64,000 nt of DNA, from the NCBI GenBank assembly GCA_032629725.1, contig JAFEVB010000002.1, forward strand, positions 1,364,001 to 1,428,000. Direction: 5' to 3'. Source of the DNA: Gremmenia infestans. Taxonomy: Eukaryota > Ascomycota > Leotiomycetes > Helotiales > Hamatocanthoscyphaceae. The position numbers and the translations under genes were made by a program. The notes beneath the pieces were generated by a model. It ran no database searches and was not told the origin of the DNA. It was given only the letters and a program-made list of their open reading frames with translations. Each line of letters opens with the position of its first letter. Position 1 is the first letter of the stretch. Of this stretch, positions 11,986 through 25,448 are shown in pieces.

Positions 11986-13290
11986 TTATTGCCCTGCTAG
12001 TTGAGCATTAGTATACACTTGATGCTGTCTCCTCAACTGAAAATCCAACGCCGTGATGCTATCATAAGCACTAGGTACTTGTGGCGTTACAAATTCCGGT
12101 AACGCCCCAACAAGGGCATCTCGTCTTGCTTTGAACAGGTACGGAACAGACCAGCGCTCTTGGATCAACGTCTTCTCTCCTAGATTTGTGCTCACAGGCT
12201 GCATCACCCGGTGCATACCAGCCTTCAGTGTTCCATTTGTCCACCGTTCCAACGTATCGGCAACGTTGATTATCAACTCGTTCTTGGCTCCTTGTGGAAT
12301 TGGTAAGAACTTTCCTGATTTATGACTTTCTTCAAATTCAAGCCCTCCAACATCGTCGGTCAAGAGCAAAGTGATGATTCCGAAGTCGGTGTGAGGCCAG
12401 ATGCGGGCGGTGGATCCATCAGAAATATCACTGGAGTGAATCGCCGGGTAGTGGTTGAGACGAACTTCACTGGCGGCCGGGTGGCAGAGATCTTGTATGA
12501 TTCCTTGAGGAACGTGAAGACCCATCTCGATGACAGAGATGACAGATAATGCCACATCTTGACACTTATACCAGTAATCCTCCATGAACTATGTAATTAG
12601 GCTGTCAGTCTCTGCCAACAGGGTTACATAGTCGGTCGAGTGGGACTTACCGATTGCCATCCTGGTAAGATATCATTGTTCAGCCATCTGCAAAATCTGA
12701 GGTCAGTACATGTTGTGGGAGTGATTCTGAAGGTCCGGAAGTTATGATTGATGTGCGCACTGGTTCTGGAACTGGGCATCATCAGGTGGTCCAATATCAT
12801 AATGTTCCTATATTTAGAGTTTGTCAGCGACGTCTGGGAAACATAACTATCCCAGTTTCATCTCACTTTTGCATCCTTCAGTTCATCCACCGGTCTTCCA
12901 GTTTCTCGGCTGTAGAGGCCAGAGGTTTGTTCAACTCCAACCGCACTCCACCCTCGTTGAGGATTGTCAGACGCTAAGTGCTCTACATCTTGCTGACGGT
13001 GACGAGGGAGAGCAAAGAACTGTTGCATCTGGATACAGTTAGCTCATGAACAAGAGATAGGTCACGGAGGTTTCAGCATCACTTTTCAACAAACAGAGAA
13101 GATGGGTGAGATTCCAAAGGACACATACCCGTGTGAAAAGCTCCTCGATAGTGGGATCGTCAAGACCATGATTGACTATTTTCACAAAACTATGAGCTTT
13201 CAAAGCTTGAATAAGCTCTGCGGCGTATGCTTGTTGCTCTTTAGGAGTACCCCGGGTAAAGCGATGGTGGTCTAATGCTGGAGCGTGCAT
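11986..13290 (-). CDS. 2-oxoglutarate/Fe(II)-dependent dioxygenase (isopenicillin-N-synthase-like)
   Basis: Non-haem iron oxygenase that likely hydroxylates, desaturates or rearranges a small molecule with 2-oxoglutarate. Exon 1 (from ATG at 13290) gives a DIOX_N-type start with ELIQALKAHSFVKIVNHGLDD. The last large exon (11986-12585) carries the iron ligands: His and Asp in WPHTDFGIITLL and the distal His in GMHRV. The 2-oxoglutarate-binding Arg is likely in ERWSVPYLF. Middle exons (12660-13030) read QQFFALPRHRQQDVEH, NPQRGWSAVG, EHYDIGPPDD and WLNNDILPGW, separated by short introns. Length is about 340 residues, typical for the family. It sits at the left end of the PKS neighbourhood, beyond an AT-rich island, so cluster membership is plausible but not proven. 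Related enzymes ring-expand aromatics in tropolone pathways, but nothing here shows that reaction. Confidence 0.88.
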
Positions 13291-15094
13291 GGTGAGAAGC
13301 AGTAATAAAGTTGCTAGATGATATTGAGAGTAGAGGAAAGAAGTTAGACTTTTTGGTTGGGAGTGATGAATATTTAGGGGTGGTGTGTAAGCTTGAGAGA
13401 GTGGTTATACCGAGGTATACTTATAGGTCTCTTTGATGATTTAAATCAAAACCATCCTTCAACTAGATCCAAGTTTGTCATTCGTCGCCCCTAAATATAT
13501 AATTCATAGCTAGACCGTCAAGTTTATCACATATTACCAAATATTTCATAGCGTTTTATCAGTAAAATAGTATTGGTTTAAGAGACCTACATATCTATCT
13601 CTTCTATTGGAGTTAAAGAATACGTCATATCAGGGGATCCTAGCAAGAAGAAAAACAAGAAGCCTCGGGTTATAGCGACAAGTACCTAGGTAGATCCTAT
13701 CAGTTGCGCAAAGGCCTACCGAATCGGGCTTAGTTCTAGGGATTGGCGCTTGCTATATAGCCACTTTTCCGAGGATTATCTGCTGTTTGAACCTTAGTAA
13801 AACCTTATATATAGCATACTACTACATCTATAGGCATCAAGTTGTACAAGTAATAGATCTTGATTTATGAGTAAAGAGCATGCCAAAATAGAGTAGTAGA
13901 GTTCTCGCTTTGATTATTACTACTTTTGAGTAAAGCTAATAGCAGAAACTATTCAGGGTCGGAATAAAGAATTCGCTCTATCATATCCACTGTTTATAGT
14001 CAAGTTAGACCAAAGTCTCAATCGAGTGATTAAAAGCGCTTGGGCGCTTCCTGACTCCTGAGCCCCTTAGTCCCTTAGCGGGCAGCTCAGACCCACTATT
14101 ATTTACAACGGTGGCGCCACCCAGCAGATCTCCAATAGAGACCATGCACATTACGACGCGGAACATATGATTGGCCTTTTATTATAGTTTTACAACTCTA
14201 CTTTGGATTTAGGATTGGGGTGTCGTAAGATTACCTTAAATAGAGGATCCATTTCATTTACTGGATTCAACGTGAATGATTCTGTGGAGTAGTATTCCTT
14301 CACAACCTTCCTTCCTCTAGCCTTCTTTTGCGACTATCTTTCGCGTAATTTCATTCCCTTATGATTCGCCTCCATTCTTCTAGAGCTTTTGCTTTGACGA
14401 CAAAACATCCCGAGATCATTATACTAGTTTCTAATTAGACTATAAACTCTGGATATTAAGCTTAAAAGGTAGTCCTCATATTACTCTACTAATAAATGTT
14501 TACACCTTTTACGAATTATTATTGCAAATGAGTTTATTATAATTACTTTGAATTAAAACCTTCGAATGGTATTTTATACCGTAAACAATTAAAAATGTTT
14601 ATATCTCCAGCTTTTAATTTTCTTCTTATACTCTTCTCCTTTAAACGCGTGTATTTCGCGGGGATAAGAATCTCTCTCCTTACAAGCTCGAGTTAACCTT
14701 GCAAAGCATTTAAATGCCGCGATCCTTCCCGAGAAGCCTCAGATCCTCGGAGGTACCGAGATCCTGCCCAAGGATAAATGATAGGCGGTTCCGAGTGCGA
14801 TGTAATTCTTACTTATGATTTAACTCGTACTCGAACGAATTGGACTGCAGAAATTTCTTTCAGTGGAAATCTACGAATAAGTAAAAGGTGGGTGCTCAAG
14901 TACGACGATGCATATGACTTCGACCTGCTTCATCGAGCAAGACTGGAGATTCTCATTCATAATAGGAACGCTAGTTTGAAGTCATACTTCTTTTTAATAT
15001 AAGATATTTGGATCATTGCCGTTTAGTATCTTTTGTCAAGCCTCTTTTACGAAAGTAGAATTCAGCCCCCAAAGTGTTCATCTTATGTGCAAAG
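13291..15094. other. AT-rich gene-free island, possible decayed repeat
   Basis: Contains the dioxygenase promoter (first few hundred bases) and then a long AT-rich stretch (about 13480-14760) with many stops in all frames and no domain-bearing frame. The look is that of an old mutated transposable element, but I cannot identify a family or terminal repeats. It separates the dioxygenase from the MFS gene. Confidence 0.45.
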
Positions 15095-16526
15095 ATGCCT
15101 TCTTCAATAGAGCTCCAAAACTGGAATCACGTCACCGCACAGTCACAAATGGAACTAGTCTCCGAGCCGTCATATATCCAGTACGAAAGGAAATCAACAC
15201 AAGCGAGAGAGACAACAACAGTCCCACATCTCAAACCCACCGATGGAGGCCCCGCCGCTTGGGGCCTCCTTGCCGCAGCTTTTGTCTTTGAAGCTTGTTT
15301 CTGGGGTTCGAAAAACTCCTGCCTTCTTCCCTTGACCCTCAAAACTAACGCATCTAGGTTTCCCAATATCATACGGCGTGTTTCAAAACTACTACTCCAC
15401 GCTCCCCGCCTTTGCCGGCAGTTCAAAGATCGCATTAATCGGTACGATAGCTCAAGGATTCTGCTATCTGGGAGCTCCTCTATCCACCGCAATCGCTAAG
15501 CGGTTTCCCAAGTTCCAACGCCTGCAGATTTGGATCGGGTGGCCTCTGTGCATCCTGAGTCTCGTGGCTGGTTCTTTTGCCGAGACGTTGAACGGATTAA
15601 TCGCTACTCAAGGGGTTACGTACGGGCTGGGTTTCGTCATGTTGACGTACCCGATCTACAGCTTTGTGGACGAGTGGTTCGTGGTGCGCAAGGGCATGGC
15701 GTTTGGGATTGTCAGTGCTGCGTCTGGATTCGCCGGCATGTTCGTTCCCTTTATCGTCGAAGTCTTGTTGCATAAATATGGATACAAGACGACGTTGAGG
15801 GCCATCGCTATAGCAATGGCTGTACTTACTGCGCCCCTTATTCCGTTCCTCAAGGGTAGATTACCGCCGGCTGACCAAAGCACAAGGACGAAGACAAACT
15901 GGGGGTTTGTGAAGAAACCGCTGTTTTGGATATATGGCGCCTCCACCCTGATTCAAAACTTCGGGTTCTTCTTCCCCGCATTATACCTTCCCTTGTATGC
16001 TACTGCGATCGGGTTGAGTGCAACAAACGGTGCTTTGATCCTAGCAGTCATGGCCGGAGCCCAAGTGCTGGGACAATTCTCCTTCGGCTACTTGTCTGAC
16101 AAACGCGTGTCGGTGAATGCCCTAGCAATAACTTCATCTGTCATCTCGACCTTTACAACCTTTGTGCTATGGGGGATGGCGAAATCGCTGGGCATGCTCG
16201 TGGCATTCGCTATAATGTACGGCTTCTTCGGGTACGGCTTTAGTACAATGCGTGTGGCGATGGCTAGGAAAGTGAGTGATGATCCTTCCGCGGTCGTAGC
16301 TATTTTTTCAATTCTGGTATTCCTACAAGGCATTGGCAATATCCTAGCAGGGCCTATCTCGACAGCGTTGTTGTCACAGAGAACCAGGCTTGGGGCTTAT
16401 GGGATCTTGAAGTACCAGTTTCTGGTAGTTTTTACAGGGATTTGTATGGCTATAAGCGCGCTGATCATTGTATCATGGTATCTTCGGCCAAGAAAAACGA
16501 AATTGTTAGATGGGACAAAAGTTTGA
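15095..16526 (+). CDS. MFS transporter, monocarboxylate-transporter-like
   Basis: Twelve-helix membrane transporter of the fungal monocarboxylate/riboflavin (MCH-like) branch of the major facilitator superfamily, a candidate exporter of the PKS product. The N-terminal cytosolic segment leads to the family signature PTDGGPAAWGLLAAAFVFEA, and exon 2 continues SYGVFQNYYS. Later hydrophobic helices include IALIGTIAQGFCYLGAPLS, FGYLSDKR at the centre and FLQGIGNILAGPIS near the end. One intron at 15306-15357 (52 bp) has a weak donor (GTTCGA) but a good branch site (CTAAC) and TAG acceptor, and restores FWGFPISYGVFQ exactly. The start is the ATG at 15095 (MPSSIELQNW); upstream in-frame codons are not ATG. 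Predicted length is about 459 residues. It is divergent from the dioxygenase and convergent with the PKS gene. Confidence 0.9.
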
Positions 16527-16754
16527 ATTATTAATTGGTTCAAGAATATAGATATATAGATTCAATTTCAAGGATATTCTACTCGTTTGTACTTCTCGAG
16601 TGTCCCTCTGGAGAGATCAATTATATCGTAGAATTCAATTGTTGGTGCGGATACATCACGAGTATATATGAGCAATGATATTATGAACCAAGCACATCTA
16701 GCAGCTTAAATTCAACGCCTAATGTACATATCTTTCCTAGCAGCAATTCCGTGA

Positions 16755-19700
16755 TCAAGCATGGCCCCTCACGACATCAAATAAGAACTGATATCCCGGC
16801 CCTACTTGTGTATTCCACTCCTCACTCCCAGGTCTCAATCTCAAGTCATGGATATGATCCAAGCCCTCTAGAGGCCAAAAACCATGCCGGACCCCCCGCT
16901 CCCGCAACTCGACCACAAAACTTTCAGCGCCAGCGAATGGTGCTATCTGGTCACCAGTTCCGTGAATGATGAAAGTAGGTGTGTCATAGGCGCCTAGACG
17001 GATTTGGGCAAGTGGGCTGATGGAGGCGGCTTGTGCAGGTGATGGTCGCGAGAACCATTCGGATGATGGCGTTGTGGTGTCTGGCAACCCATTCAGAAGC
17101 AGCGGGAGCCCAATCCCCTCTTTGAATAGGGCCATAACAAGCTCAGAGCGTGGATCGCCCGGACGTACCCAACCGAGACCAGTACTATCAGCTTTCGCGG
17201 AGCTGTAGTTTGTGATCTGTAAGATTGCACATTAGAATAATTTTCTCTAACTCTGGCGTCGACGATGAGAGAATGGAATTGGTGTGGGAAAACGCAAAAT
17301 ATAACTTACAGGTGTGGTTGGTAGCGCAGCCATAATGCGCTCCATGCTCATGCTACGATCCGGCAGCTCCGACAGGCGATTTGCGTCAAGGTCTATGAAA
17401 CGGCATTAGAAGGGTTTCCGGTTTTTCGTCACGAGCAACATACCTTCGGATTCAAAATCTACAGGAGCGTAAAAGCTCAGCACCGCAATTGGAGGTTGCA
17501 AACCAGCCATCTTTGCTGTCCAGCCAAGTGACATAGCTAAATGACCTCCTGTCGACCATCCGACGACAACGACTTTGGTTTGATCTACTGTAATTCCATG
17601 CTGAGAGGCTATCTCCGGCAGCGAGGTTTGAGCCCACTTGTAAGCATCGCATACATCGGCCATAGGCCCATCAATAATATTGATTTCCGGGCAGAGCCGG
17701 TAGTCGATACTAACTGGGAGGAAACCATTGGCGAGGAGGTGTTGCGTTTGAATTGGGCGGATGGCTTTCCGGGAGAGTGTCATGAAACCTCCACCGTGGA
17801 TCATAAGAGCTAGAGGAAACCGTCAGCTAGCGAACTTCATGGTATGACTGGGGTAGTTAAATGGGTACGTACCAATAGGCATAGGCGATGGCGGAGTCCT
17901 CAGGGGAAAGTAAATATCTGCGTGAATTTGGACATTACCAACCTCTTTATATGTCATGGTTTCCATGCTATAAGCTCCATTTTGGCCATGGGGAGTGTCT
18001 GGTATGATTTCCATAATCGCCGGGGTATCCCAAGGTTTCTTGGAAGCCACGAGAAGTTGTTGACTATTGGCCTCAAGAGTTGGACCATGCGAGTAGCCGG
18101 TAGAAACAAATCCTGCAGCTTCAAAGGTTGACATCCAAGCCTCTGCTGGCTGCAGGGGATAAGCATTACGACCCTCTGCCAACCACCAACCGTCGAGGAG
18201 ACCGAAACAAATGTCATACCAATCCATAACTCTAGTAACTTCAGAAAGTACTATGAACCCATCTTCGTTCAGGACCTCTCTGAGTCTGCGGCATGACGAG
18301 GTACGATTTGTTGTTGCGTGGACGCAGTTTGCGCTTACGACAACATCAAACCGATTTTGAAAAGCTGCAGGAACTTCCTTCTCTAGATTGAAGGTAGCAA
18401 ATTCGATCCACGGGTATTGCTTGAACTTATTCTTCGCCTTGGCCACGAGACTCGGAGAGATATCAGTAAATGTATATTGAGCTTTGATGCCATCGGCATC
18501 TAATGCCTCTGCAAGTCTCTTCGTGGTACCCCCAGTACCTGCACCTACTTCGAGAATCCTTACGGGTTGGCTGGAATCTTGATTGTGTAGCAGGGTCGTC
18601 ATGAAGATAACCAATTGTTCCGTCAACGTTGACATCATCGGAGATTGGCCATAGAAGTTCTCCATAATCTTCAAAGACGATGGGCTTCCAAACATAATCG
18701 ACACAGGATCCGCTTTGCCAGACAGGCAATCTGCGAGTCTGGGGCCAGTCAAACTGATGAGATTGGTTTCATGTTCATAGCCCGGAAACTGAGCCCGAAA
18801 TGATTCAGCCAGCTGAGAAGATGACCTTGAATCGATTGGACAGCTGCCGCGTATTACGTCTCCTTCCTCATCGATGAAGACAATATGGTGCTTCTGAAGA
18901 ATTTCCCAAAGCCTTTTCATCAACTTGTCATATTTCTGTCCCACGTGTGGCACTTGAGGGACGTAGTTGCCAGGTAGAATACGCGAGAAGTCTACCCCTA
19001 AAGTGCAAAACCCTTCCACTATGTAAGCAAGCAGTAATTCGTCCTGGAGAGGAGCGACATCTGACCAATATCGAAGGAAACCTTGTTTGTTGGCTGAGGC
19101 ATTGAAGTATGTATCGGATTGCTTCAAAGCGTCGAAGGGATTTGGTAAGACGGCATTCTCTTTCAGCTGCGGAGCAGAACTTGGAACGGCCACACCTGTC
19201 CTAGGAAGGTTTAAACTTAGATCTAGGGCTCGCTGTTTTGATAGATTGATTTTCAGCCGTGTCGAGAGTTCGCTCACTGTGCAGTCCAGATCAAAGTCGT
19301 CGAGGCGTTCAGAGAATGCATCCTCGAGCTCTTGCTTCAAGTCAACCGAAGATAGCGAATCGATACCAAGATCAGCCAATGCATTAGGGGGTTCAATGTC
19401 CTCGAGCTTGGCACCAGATATTTCGGCCAGAATTTGCAAAAACTGTTGGCGTCGTCCATCAGACTCTTGCTCCGGCAAGTCATACAATGGACTAGCAATG
19501 CTGTTAGGATTTACATAATCCCCTGTCCTAGGCTTCTTCGACTTGATGTTGACTGGGTGAGAGCTTGAAATACCGAGAGCCTGGTTAAGACTATGCAAAG
19601 TGCTTGTGACTAGATCATCCGAAGTGATCACCAACCCAAACTTGGACAGGAGCTCCGAAACAAGTTCAACAGATGCCAAAGAATCCAACCCTAAATCTGC

Positions 19701-22700
19701 GAAGATGGTATCTTGAGAAATATCCAGTTTATTGACCCCGGTATACTCGGCGATCAAGTCACGCAACACGGAGTCGTTGCTATCTTGGGCTGGCGTACTT
19801 GTGGCTGGCGTCATGAAACCGTCAGACGTTGTGATCGATCCAGCAGAGAGCTCATTCCTGGGGGTCTCCTTCCTGGGCGTCACCCCTAGGGGCACTGTGG
19901 AATTCGCCGAATCTAAAGCTTTTTCGAGCTTCGAGATCTGAATTTTGGTGAAGCGACAACCGCAAAGCATCGCTACTAGCTCACCCTCAGGCGAGGACAC
20001 GAAAACGTCACCGATTGGTTGCCCCTGGTTGAACGAAAACTTTGCGTATACTTGCCAACTCTTTTTCTCGTCCATCTTACACGCCGGTGAGATGACAGCA
20101 CGTTCGATGCCCACCATCACCATGACCTCTCCTCGCGATACAACATCACTACTATTCATAAGGAGCCCAACGACCTGAATGAACGAATCAATCGTGACAG
20201 TATCACAGATTTTCCAGGATGTACTCTCTTCCCGGTTAGGTTGGTTCTCGGGGAGACTGATCGTGGCGATTGCTTCCCAGTCGTCCAAAGTTATAGCATG
20301 AATGCCCTGGAAAAACGGGGCATAATCCACCACCAGTGCAAATAGCCCGTATGCGCGTGTTGACATCAATTTTTCCGCATCTTCTTTCTTCTCTAATCGC
20401 TCGGTGGGTCCAGAAACAAGCCGCTGGAACATACTGGGTATATGATTTGGGTCACGAGAGATGATTCCATTACCATGGGATGTCTGCCTCGGCTTTGGCT
20501 TGGTTGGCATCGAGCTCCGAATATTAAATTTCCAAGACTGCCCATTGGAAACCTCTTCAAGTCGTATCACGACCTCGTTTCCCGAATCAAGACCTAATGC
20601 AGAATGAAATTCAACCTTTTCGAAAACCAGACTGGCATCTTTGGTATCTCCAGTAAGCAGTTGGATGGCCATTGTGGCACATTCCATATAAAGGGATGCG
20701 GGACATAGTGGTCTTTCACGCACGGCGTGCCCCCCAACGATCTTCCTAAAGCGTTCGCTCTGAGTGTTCACCAAAAACTCCGCAACGCCTGGAGCCTCCC
20801 CTGTCGCTGCTCTCCGTGTAATTAGCTGAGGCAGAGCTTGCAATAGATCGACCGATGCAGTTGCAGAATCGCTTGTTGAGAGCTTTTGCTGCATTTCAAT
20901 GACCCTGTCAACATTTTCTCGCCAGTGGGGAGTCTTCTTGAATTGATATGGTGGTAGCCATATTTGCTTGTATTGTCGAGCATGCCTCGGCAAGAAGCCC
21001 CAGTATGTCGAGGAGACGCCGCTCTTCCATAGAGCTGACCAAATACTGCTCACTGCATCGACGTATTTACGTTCACCCTGCATCTTCATGGCATGGAAGT
21101 TGTGAATGTCCGGCTGTTTGGACGCTCTTCTTACCATTGAAATAATTGGTGTGTCTACGCCTGCTTCCAACCAGATGCAGGCTCCTAGAGAGTTCTCAAG
21201 CCTACGTACGGCGTTAGAGAAGAACACGGGCTCTCGAGCATGGCTGGAAACACTGTAGTTTTGCATGGATTGAAATTTTTCCGCCGTACAGACTTCCAAT
21301 GGAATCTTTGGCTCGTTCCAAGTAAGTGAACCGGATATGGTGGCCAAATCAGCAAGGATTGGTTCCACAAGTGCCGAATCTAAGTTTTGGGCATTTGAGT
21401 TAGCAATGCTTCTTCAACAGTACATCAAGAGTCCACTAGGAGTGGATAGGGAGATGGATTAAATGGATTAATCCTTCAATCAAAGATACCCGAGAATAGA
21501 ATTGTTCACTCACGGAAGCCATGGCTGGTCTCAAGTCGCTGAGATCTGATTTTCTGGAGGTTTGGCTCGGTCCTTAGTAAATCTTCGACGGCATCAATCG
21601 TCGCCGAAGTGCCAACGGCAACCAAGGAGGCAGGTGCGTTATGACATGCAATTTCCAAACCACCATTTTGTGAGCTGCGCTTCAGGTGGACAGAGATTTC
21701 CTCAAAGCCTTGCATATCGCACTGAAGAGCCAACATGGCTCCTTTTTCAGGGCCCCATTGACTTTCGATCAAGCGGCCACGAGACGCAACCAATTTGATG
21801 CTGTCGGACAGGGACAAGACACCAGATACCGCCAAAGCAGTGAGCTCACCCAGGCTGTGCCCAATAATAGCACTTATTTTCAAACCAGACTCAACCCAAC
21901 ATTGAGCGCAAGCATATTGCATGGCAAAGATACTGCATTGCAGAATCACCACATCAGCGATCGGCTCCTTTTGGAAGATGGCGGGAAGAATAGAACCGAA
22001 GCCTAAAGCCTGTATCTCCGCATCACAAGCATCAATAAAATATCGGAAGCCTGGGAAGCTCTCATATAGCGTCTTATCCAACGCAACTTTGTTGCTACTT
22101 TGTCCGCTGAAGCACAGTACTATAGGCTTGGAGCTTTGGCAAAATTCGAAACAGTCGGAAGGCTCCAAGGATGATAGCTGCCTGGCCAAGTCATCCAAAC
22201 TTGTAGATGTGGTGCTCATGCAGTACTTATGCAGTTTTCTTTTTTCGTTTAGGGTAAATGAGATATCTCCAATGTTCAAATTGGTCGAGGTTTCCCGCAA
22301 ATGCGCACCTAGTACTCGTACACTATCCAAAAGGGTTTCTTGGGAGGCGGCGCTGAGCATAAATGGAAATGACAATTCGCTGTCTGTAGCATGACTTTTG
22401 TTTGATTCCTGCTGGGGCATTTCACAGCACAGAAGAGCGCAATTTGACCCTGCTGCACCGTAACTGTTAACAAGTGCTGCACGGAAAGGAGCGTCCCAAG
22501 GCCGCAGGCTCTGAGTAATATCTAAACTATCTTCTCTCAAAGAGGGTATCTTTGGATTTAGTCTCTGATGGTTGGCTTGTGGTGGAAGCTGGCCATGTTT
22601 TAACATGGCTAGAACTTTAAGCAAGCTTGCGACACCGGCCGCAGTCTCACAGTGACCGATGTTTCCTTTGATAGAACCGACATAGGCAGTATCGGATCTG

Positions 22701-24909
22701 GAGGGGCTTCCAAATACAGAGCGTATACTATCCATCTCCAGGGGGTCCCCTGCCTGTGTTCCAGTGCCATGGCTTTCGATATAAGTGACTTGGTCAGGCT
22801 GAAGACCAGATTGCTGGATCACTCTTTGATACAGCGCTTGTTGCGCCCCAGAATCTGGCACGGTGATCGAAGCAGACAACCCACCCTGATTTGTCGCAAT
22901 GCCAGGAATGACACCCATGATATGGTCACCATCAATAATGGCTTGCTTAAGCTTCTTCAATACTACGAGCCCGGCGCCATCAGAGCGGCAGTAGCCATCT
23001 GCGGACTGGTCAAATGGCTTACACTGTCCGGTAGGGCTCAGAAACCCGGCTTTGCCCAGATCGAGATAATTATTGATGCCAGTTATTATATTGATTCCCC
23101 CAGCCAGAGCCATGTTACATTCTCCAGTCTGGATTGCTTTGCAAGCTCGGTTGATTGCTACTCCTGATGACGAACAAGCAGTGTCAATCACCTCGGATGG
23201 ACCACGCCATCCATAGTAATGACTCAACCTGCCACAAAGAAAGGCTCGGATCGTGCCGGTGGCAGTATACGCCGTTGGGCCGTGTGCATTCGTATTATCC
23301 AGATATTCCACGAGGCTGGCGCCAATAAAACAGCCCACGTTGTCTCCCGCTTCCCGACGATGCTTTGAGAGGTAACCCGAAGCGTCCAAGGCCTCGAAAG
23401 AGAGTTCTAGAAGAATACGTTGTTGAGGATCTAGGTTTGCAGCCTCTCTGGGGTTTATTCCGAAGAAGGAATTGTCGAACCTTTGCACATCATCAATGAA
23501 GTTTCCGTAGAATTTCCGTCCGGCGGTAAAACCACCACTCTGTGATGCTCGAAAGCTTCCGTGCAGATCAAATCTATCCGCCGGTACCTCTTGGTGGCGA
23601 TCAGATCCACTGGCCAACAGATCCCACAGCTCCTCAAGGTTGTCGGCTCCTGGAAGACGACAAGAAGCCCCAACCACTGCGATTGCGCTGTCTTGGAAGA
23701 ACGAAGAGTCTAGAGGAAGATTATCGTGGCTTTTTGGCTTGCGCACCTTTTCAATAAGACTGTGGGCCTGAAACTTGGTGGACTGTAGGCGTTGTCTATG
23801 AAATGGTGACATGGGAACACAATCGTTCAAGCCGAATATCACAAAAGTATGTGCTGGCTGTTTCGATGCTGCCAAATCCTCTGCGACCTTATTAAGAAGA
23901 ACATACCAGTCACATCTCGATGCTAGAATGGTAGTAACAATCTCTTCAGTCAGTGAGCCGTGAAGGAGCTTCTCCCCAGACCTGTTCGATCTGACGGGAA
24001 CTTGCAGCGCAGAAGCCTCGGGGAGCTGTAAGCACGGCGTTTCATTGCAAAGCTGGCAAAGCTCTATCGCAAGATCCTTATTTTCTGGATTATGCACCTT
24101 TCCCCTGATATCCATTTTCTGAATTTGAAGCCCTTGTGCACGGGCATAGTTGAAGACTTCCTCGAGCTTCTGAGCCGGGCCGACCATACTGACAGATTTT
24201 GGGTCTGTAATGGCTGAAACGTGAGTCTAGAAACACATGCGAGGTTAATATTATCATTCTTTTCATTGCTATTTTTGTTTGTACATACTCCTTGGAAAAG
24301 ACGCGCAAATTCATCTCCTTGACCTTCATACTTGAGGCGAAGCGCTAGGGTTGTCGTTCCCGTCCCGTTTCCTTCATCGGCAGCTTCACCATACGCACCA
24401 ATACCAAGCAAGATCCTCATAGCAATGCCGGCATTTTTCACCACCTCTGTCTCATCCCGTGCGCAAGCCAAAGCAATCGCTGGCGGTAATCCGCCGCAGT
24501 AACCTTGCGCTCCTCCATGCCGAATCTCGGCTAAAAACTCTTGGTGAGCGAGGCCTTGGAATTCCAGATACCGCAAGTACTGTCCAATCTGGAGTATGAT
24601 CAGGAGAGGCAGCGCAACGATTCCCGATCGCACCTCGGAAAGACGATGAGACTCGCCGTTCGCAGCCCAGCCTCGAAGTATGTCGATATACACAGGGCCC
24701 TGAGAGAGTGCCCGGACATCATCCCTTGCATTCTCGAATATGGTCCAAATGCTTTCTAGATCTAAGATTTCCTGTAGAAGTATCTGGCCGTACTGGTTTT
24801 GTTGGAGAAATGAGTGAAGACCAGCGAGGTACTCTTCGTCTGGAGCTCTGCTTTGGGGGCAAAAGAAGGCCGCTGATAGCAGGTGCCGTTCTTCACGGTC
24901 CATAGCCAT
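16755..24909 (-). CDS. Non-reducing polyketide synthase, SAT-KS-AT-PT-ACP-ACP-CMeT-esterase/TE
   Basis: Iterative type I PKS of about 2,580 residues that should make a C-methylated aromatic polyketide acid. Domains in order: starter-unit transacylase with active site GYCGG (near 24510); ketosynthase with DTACSSS, ESHGTGT and NIGHCETAAG; malonyl transferase with GHSLGE; product template with His in VGGHAVRERPLCPASLYMEC and Asp in CDTVTIDSFIQ; two carrier proteins with LGLDSLASVEL and LGIDSLSSVDL; C-methyltransferase with VRILEVGAGTGGT; C-terminal alpha/beta hydrolase with HGGGF, nucleophile Ser in GWSTGGH, acid GTGDQ and His in GLDHIHD. No reductase domain is present, so release as a free acid or ester rather than an aldehyde is expected. 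Introns are visible at about 24235-24290, at 21388-21512 (GTGAGT donor, joining HGF to HSALVEP) and three in the hydrolase region (near 17850, 17420 and 17270). The first ATGs are at 24909 and 24903; the former is used here. The layout resembles methylorsellinate/dimethylorsellinate synthases. The exact product is inference. Confidence 0.95.
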
Positions 24910-25248
24910 TGCGCGGTAGTACTCGAGTATCACGAGTAGTTGAGAAGTGGGAATCGAAGGTCACGAATACATGGTATTCTTTTACGGAACAGTTCAGCTC
25001 GGTGTCGTAACTGCGGCTGATATCAAGCCTCGAGGTTGTGGCCGTGTGAGCAAGCATCCCTGGACGCCAGTGAATAGCAGGCACAGGCCTACTGTACAGT
25101 GAATGTGGACCATGGTGAGGAGGCGTAGCCAAACAGGCCGGATTATTCCGGGGTGTAGGTCGGACCTGTATACTCGGTTCATTCACAGCAATAAGTGAAT
25201 AATATATGGAGTCTCTACGGAGATCAGGTATATCCCTTGATACTCTCT

Positions 25249-25448
25249 CTTAATAAATGTTAATGATCCTTCGCCCCACCGCATAAATAGGGGAAGTAAG
25301 CAAATGATATCACTATATTAAGGGCTTAGTAGGACCTTACAAGAACCTTACGGATACCCTTTAGGGGCTACTAGCAAGGGCTCTAGCTATTTAGTTCTAT
25401 AGGATTTAACGTATTATAGAGACTTTACGTGATTTAACATTTATTAAG
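25249..25448. repeat. Candidate 200-bp MITE-like element with 15-bp terminal inverted repeats
   Basis: CTTAATAAATGTTAA at 25249-25263 is the exact reverse complement of TTAACATTTATTAAG at 25434-25448. The internal 170 bases are non-coding. No obvious target-site duplication flanks it, and the right end abuts a run of G. The AT-rich repeat could arise by chance, so confidence is low. Confidence 0.3.
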
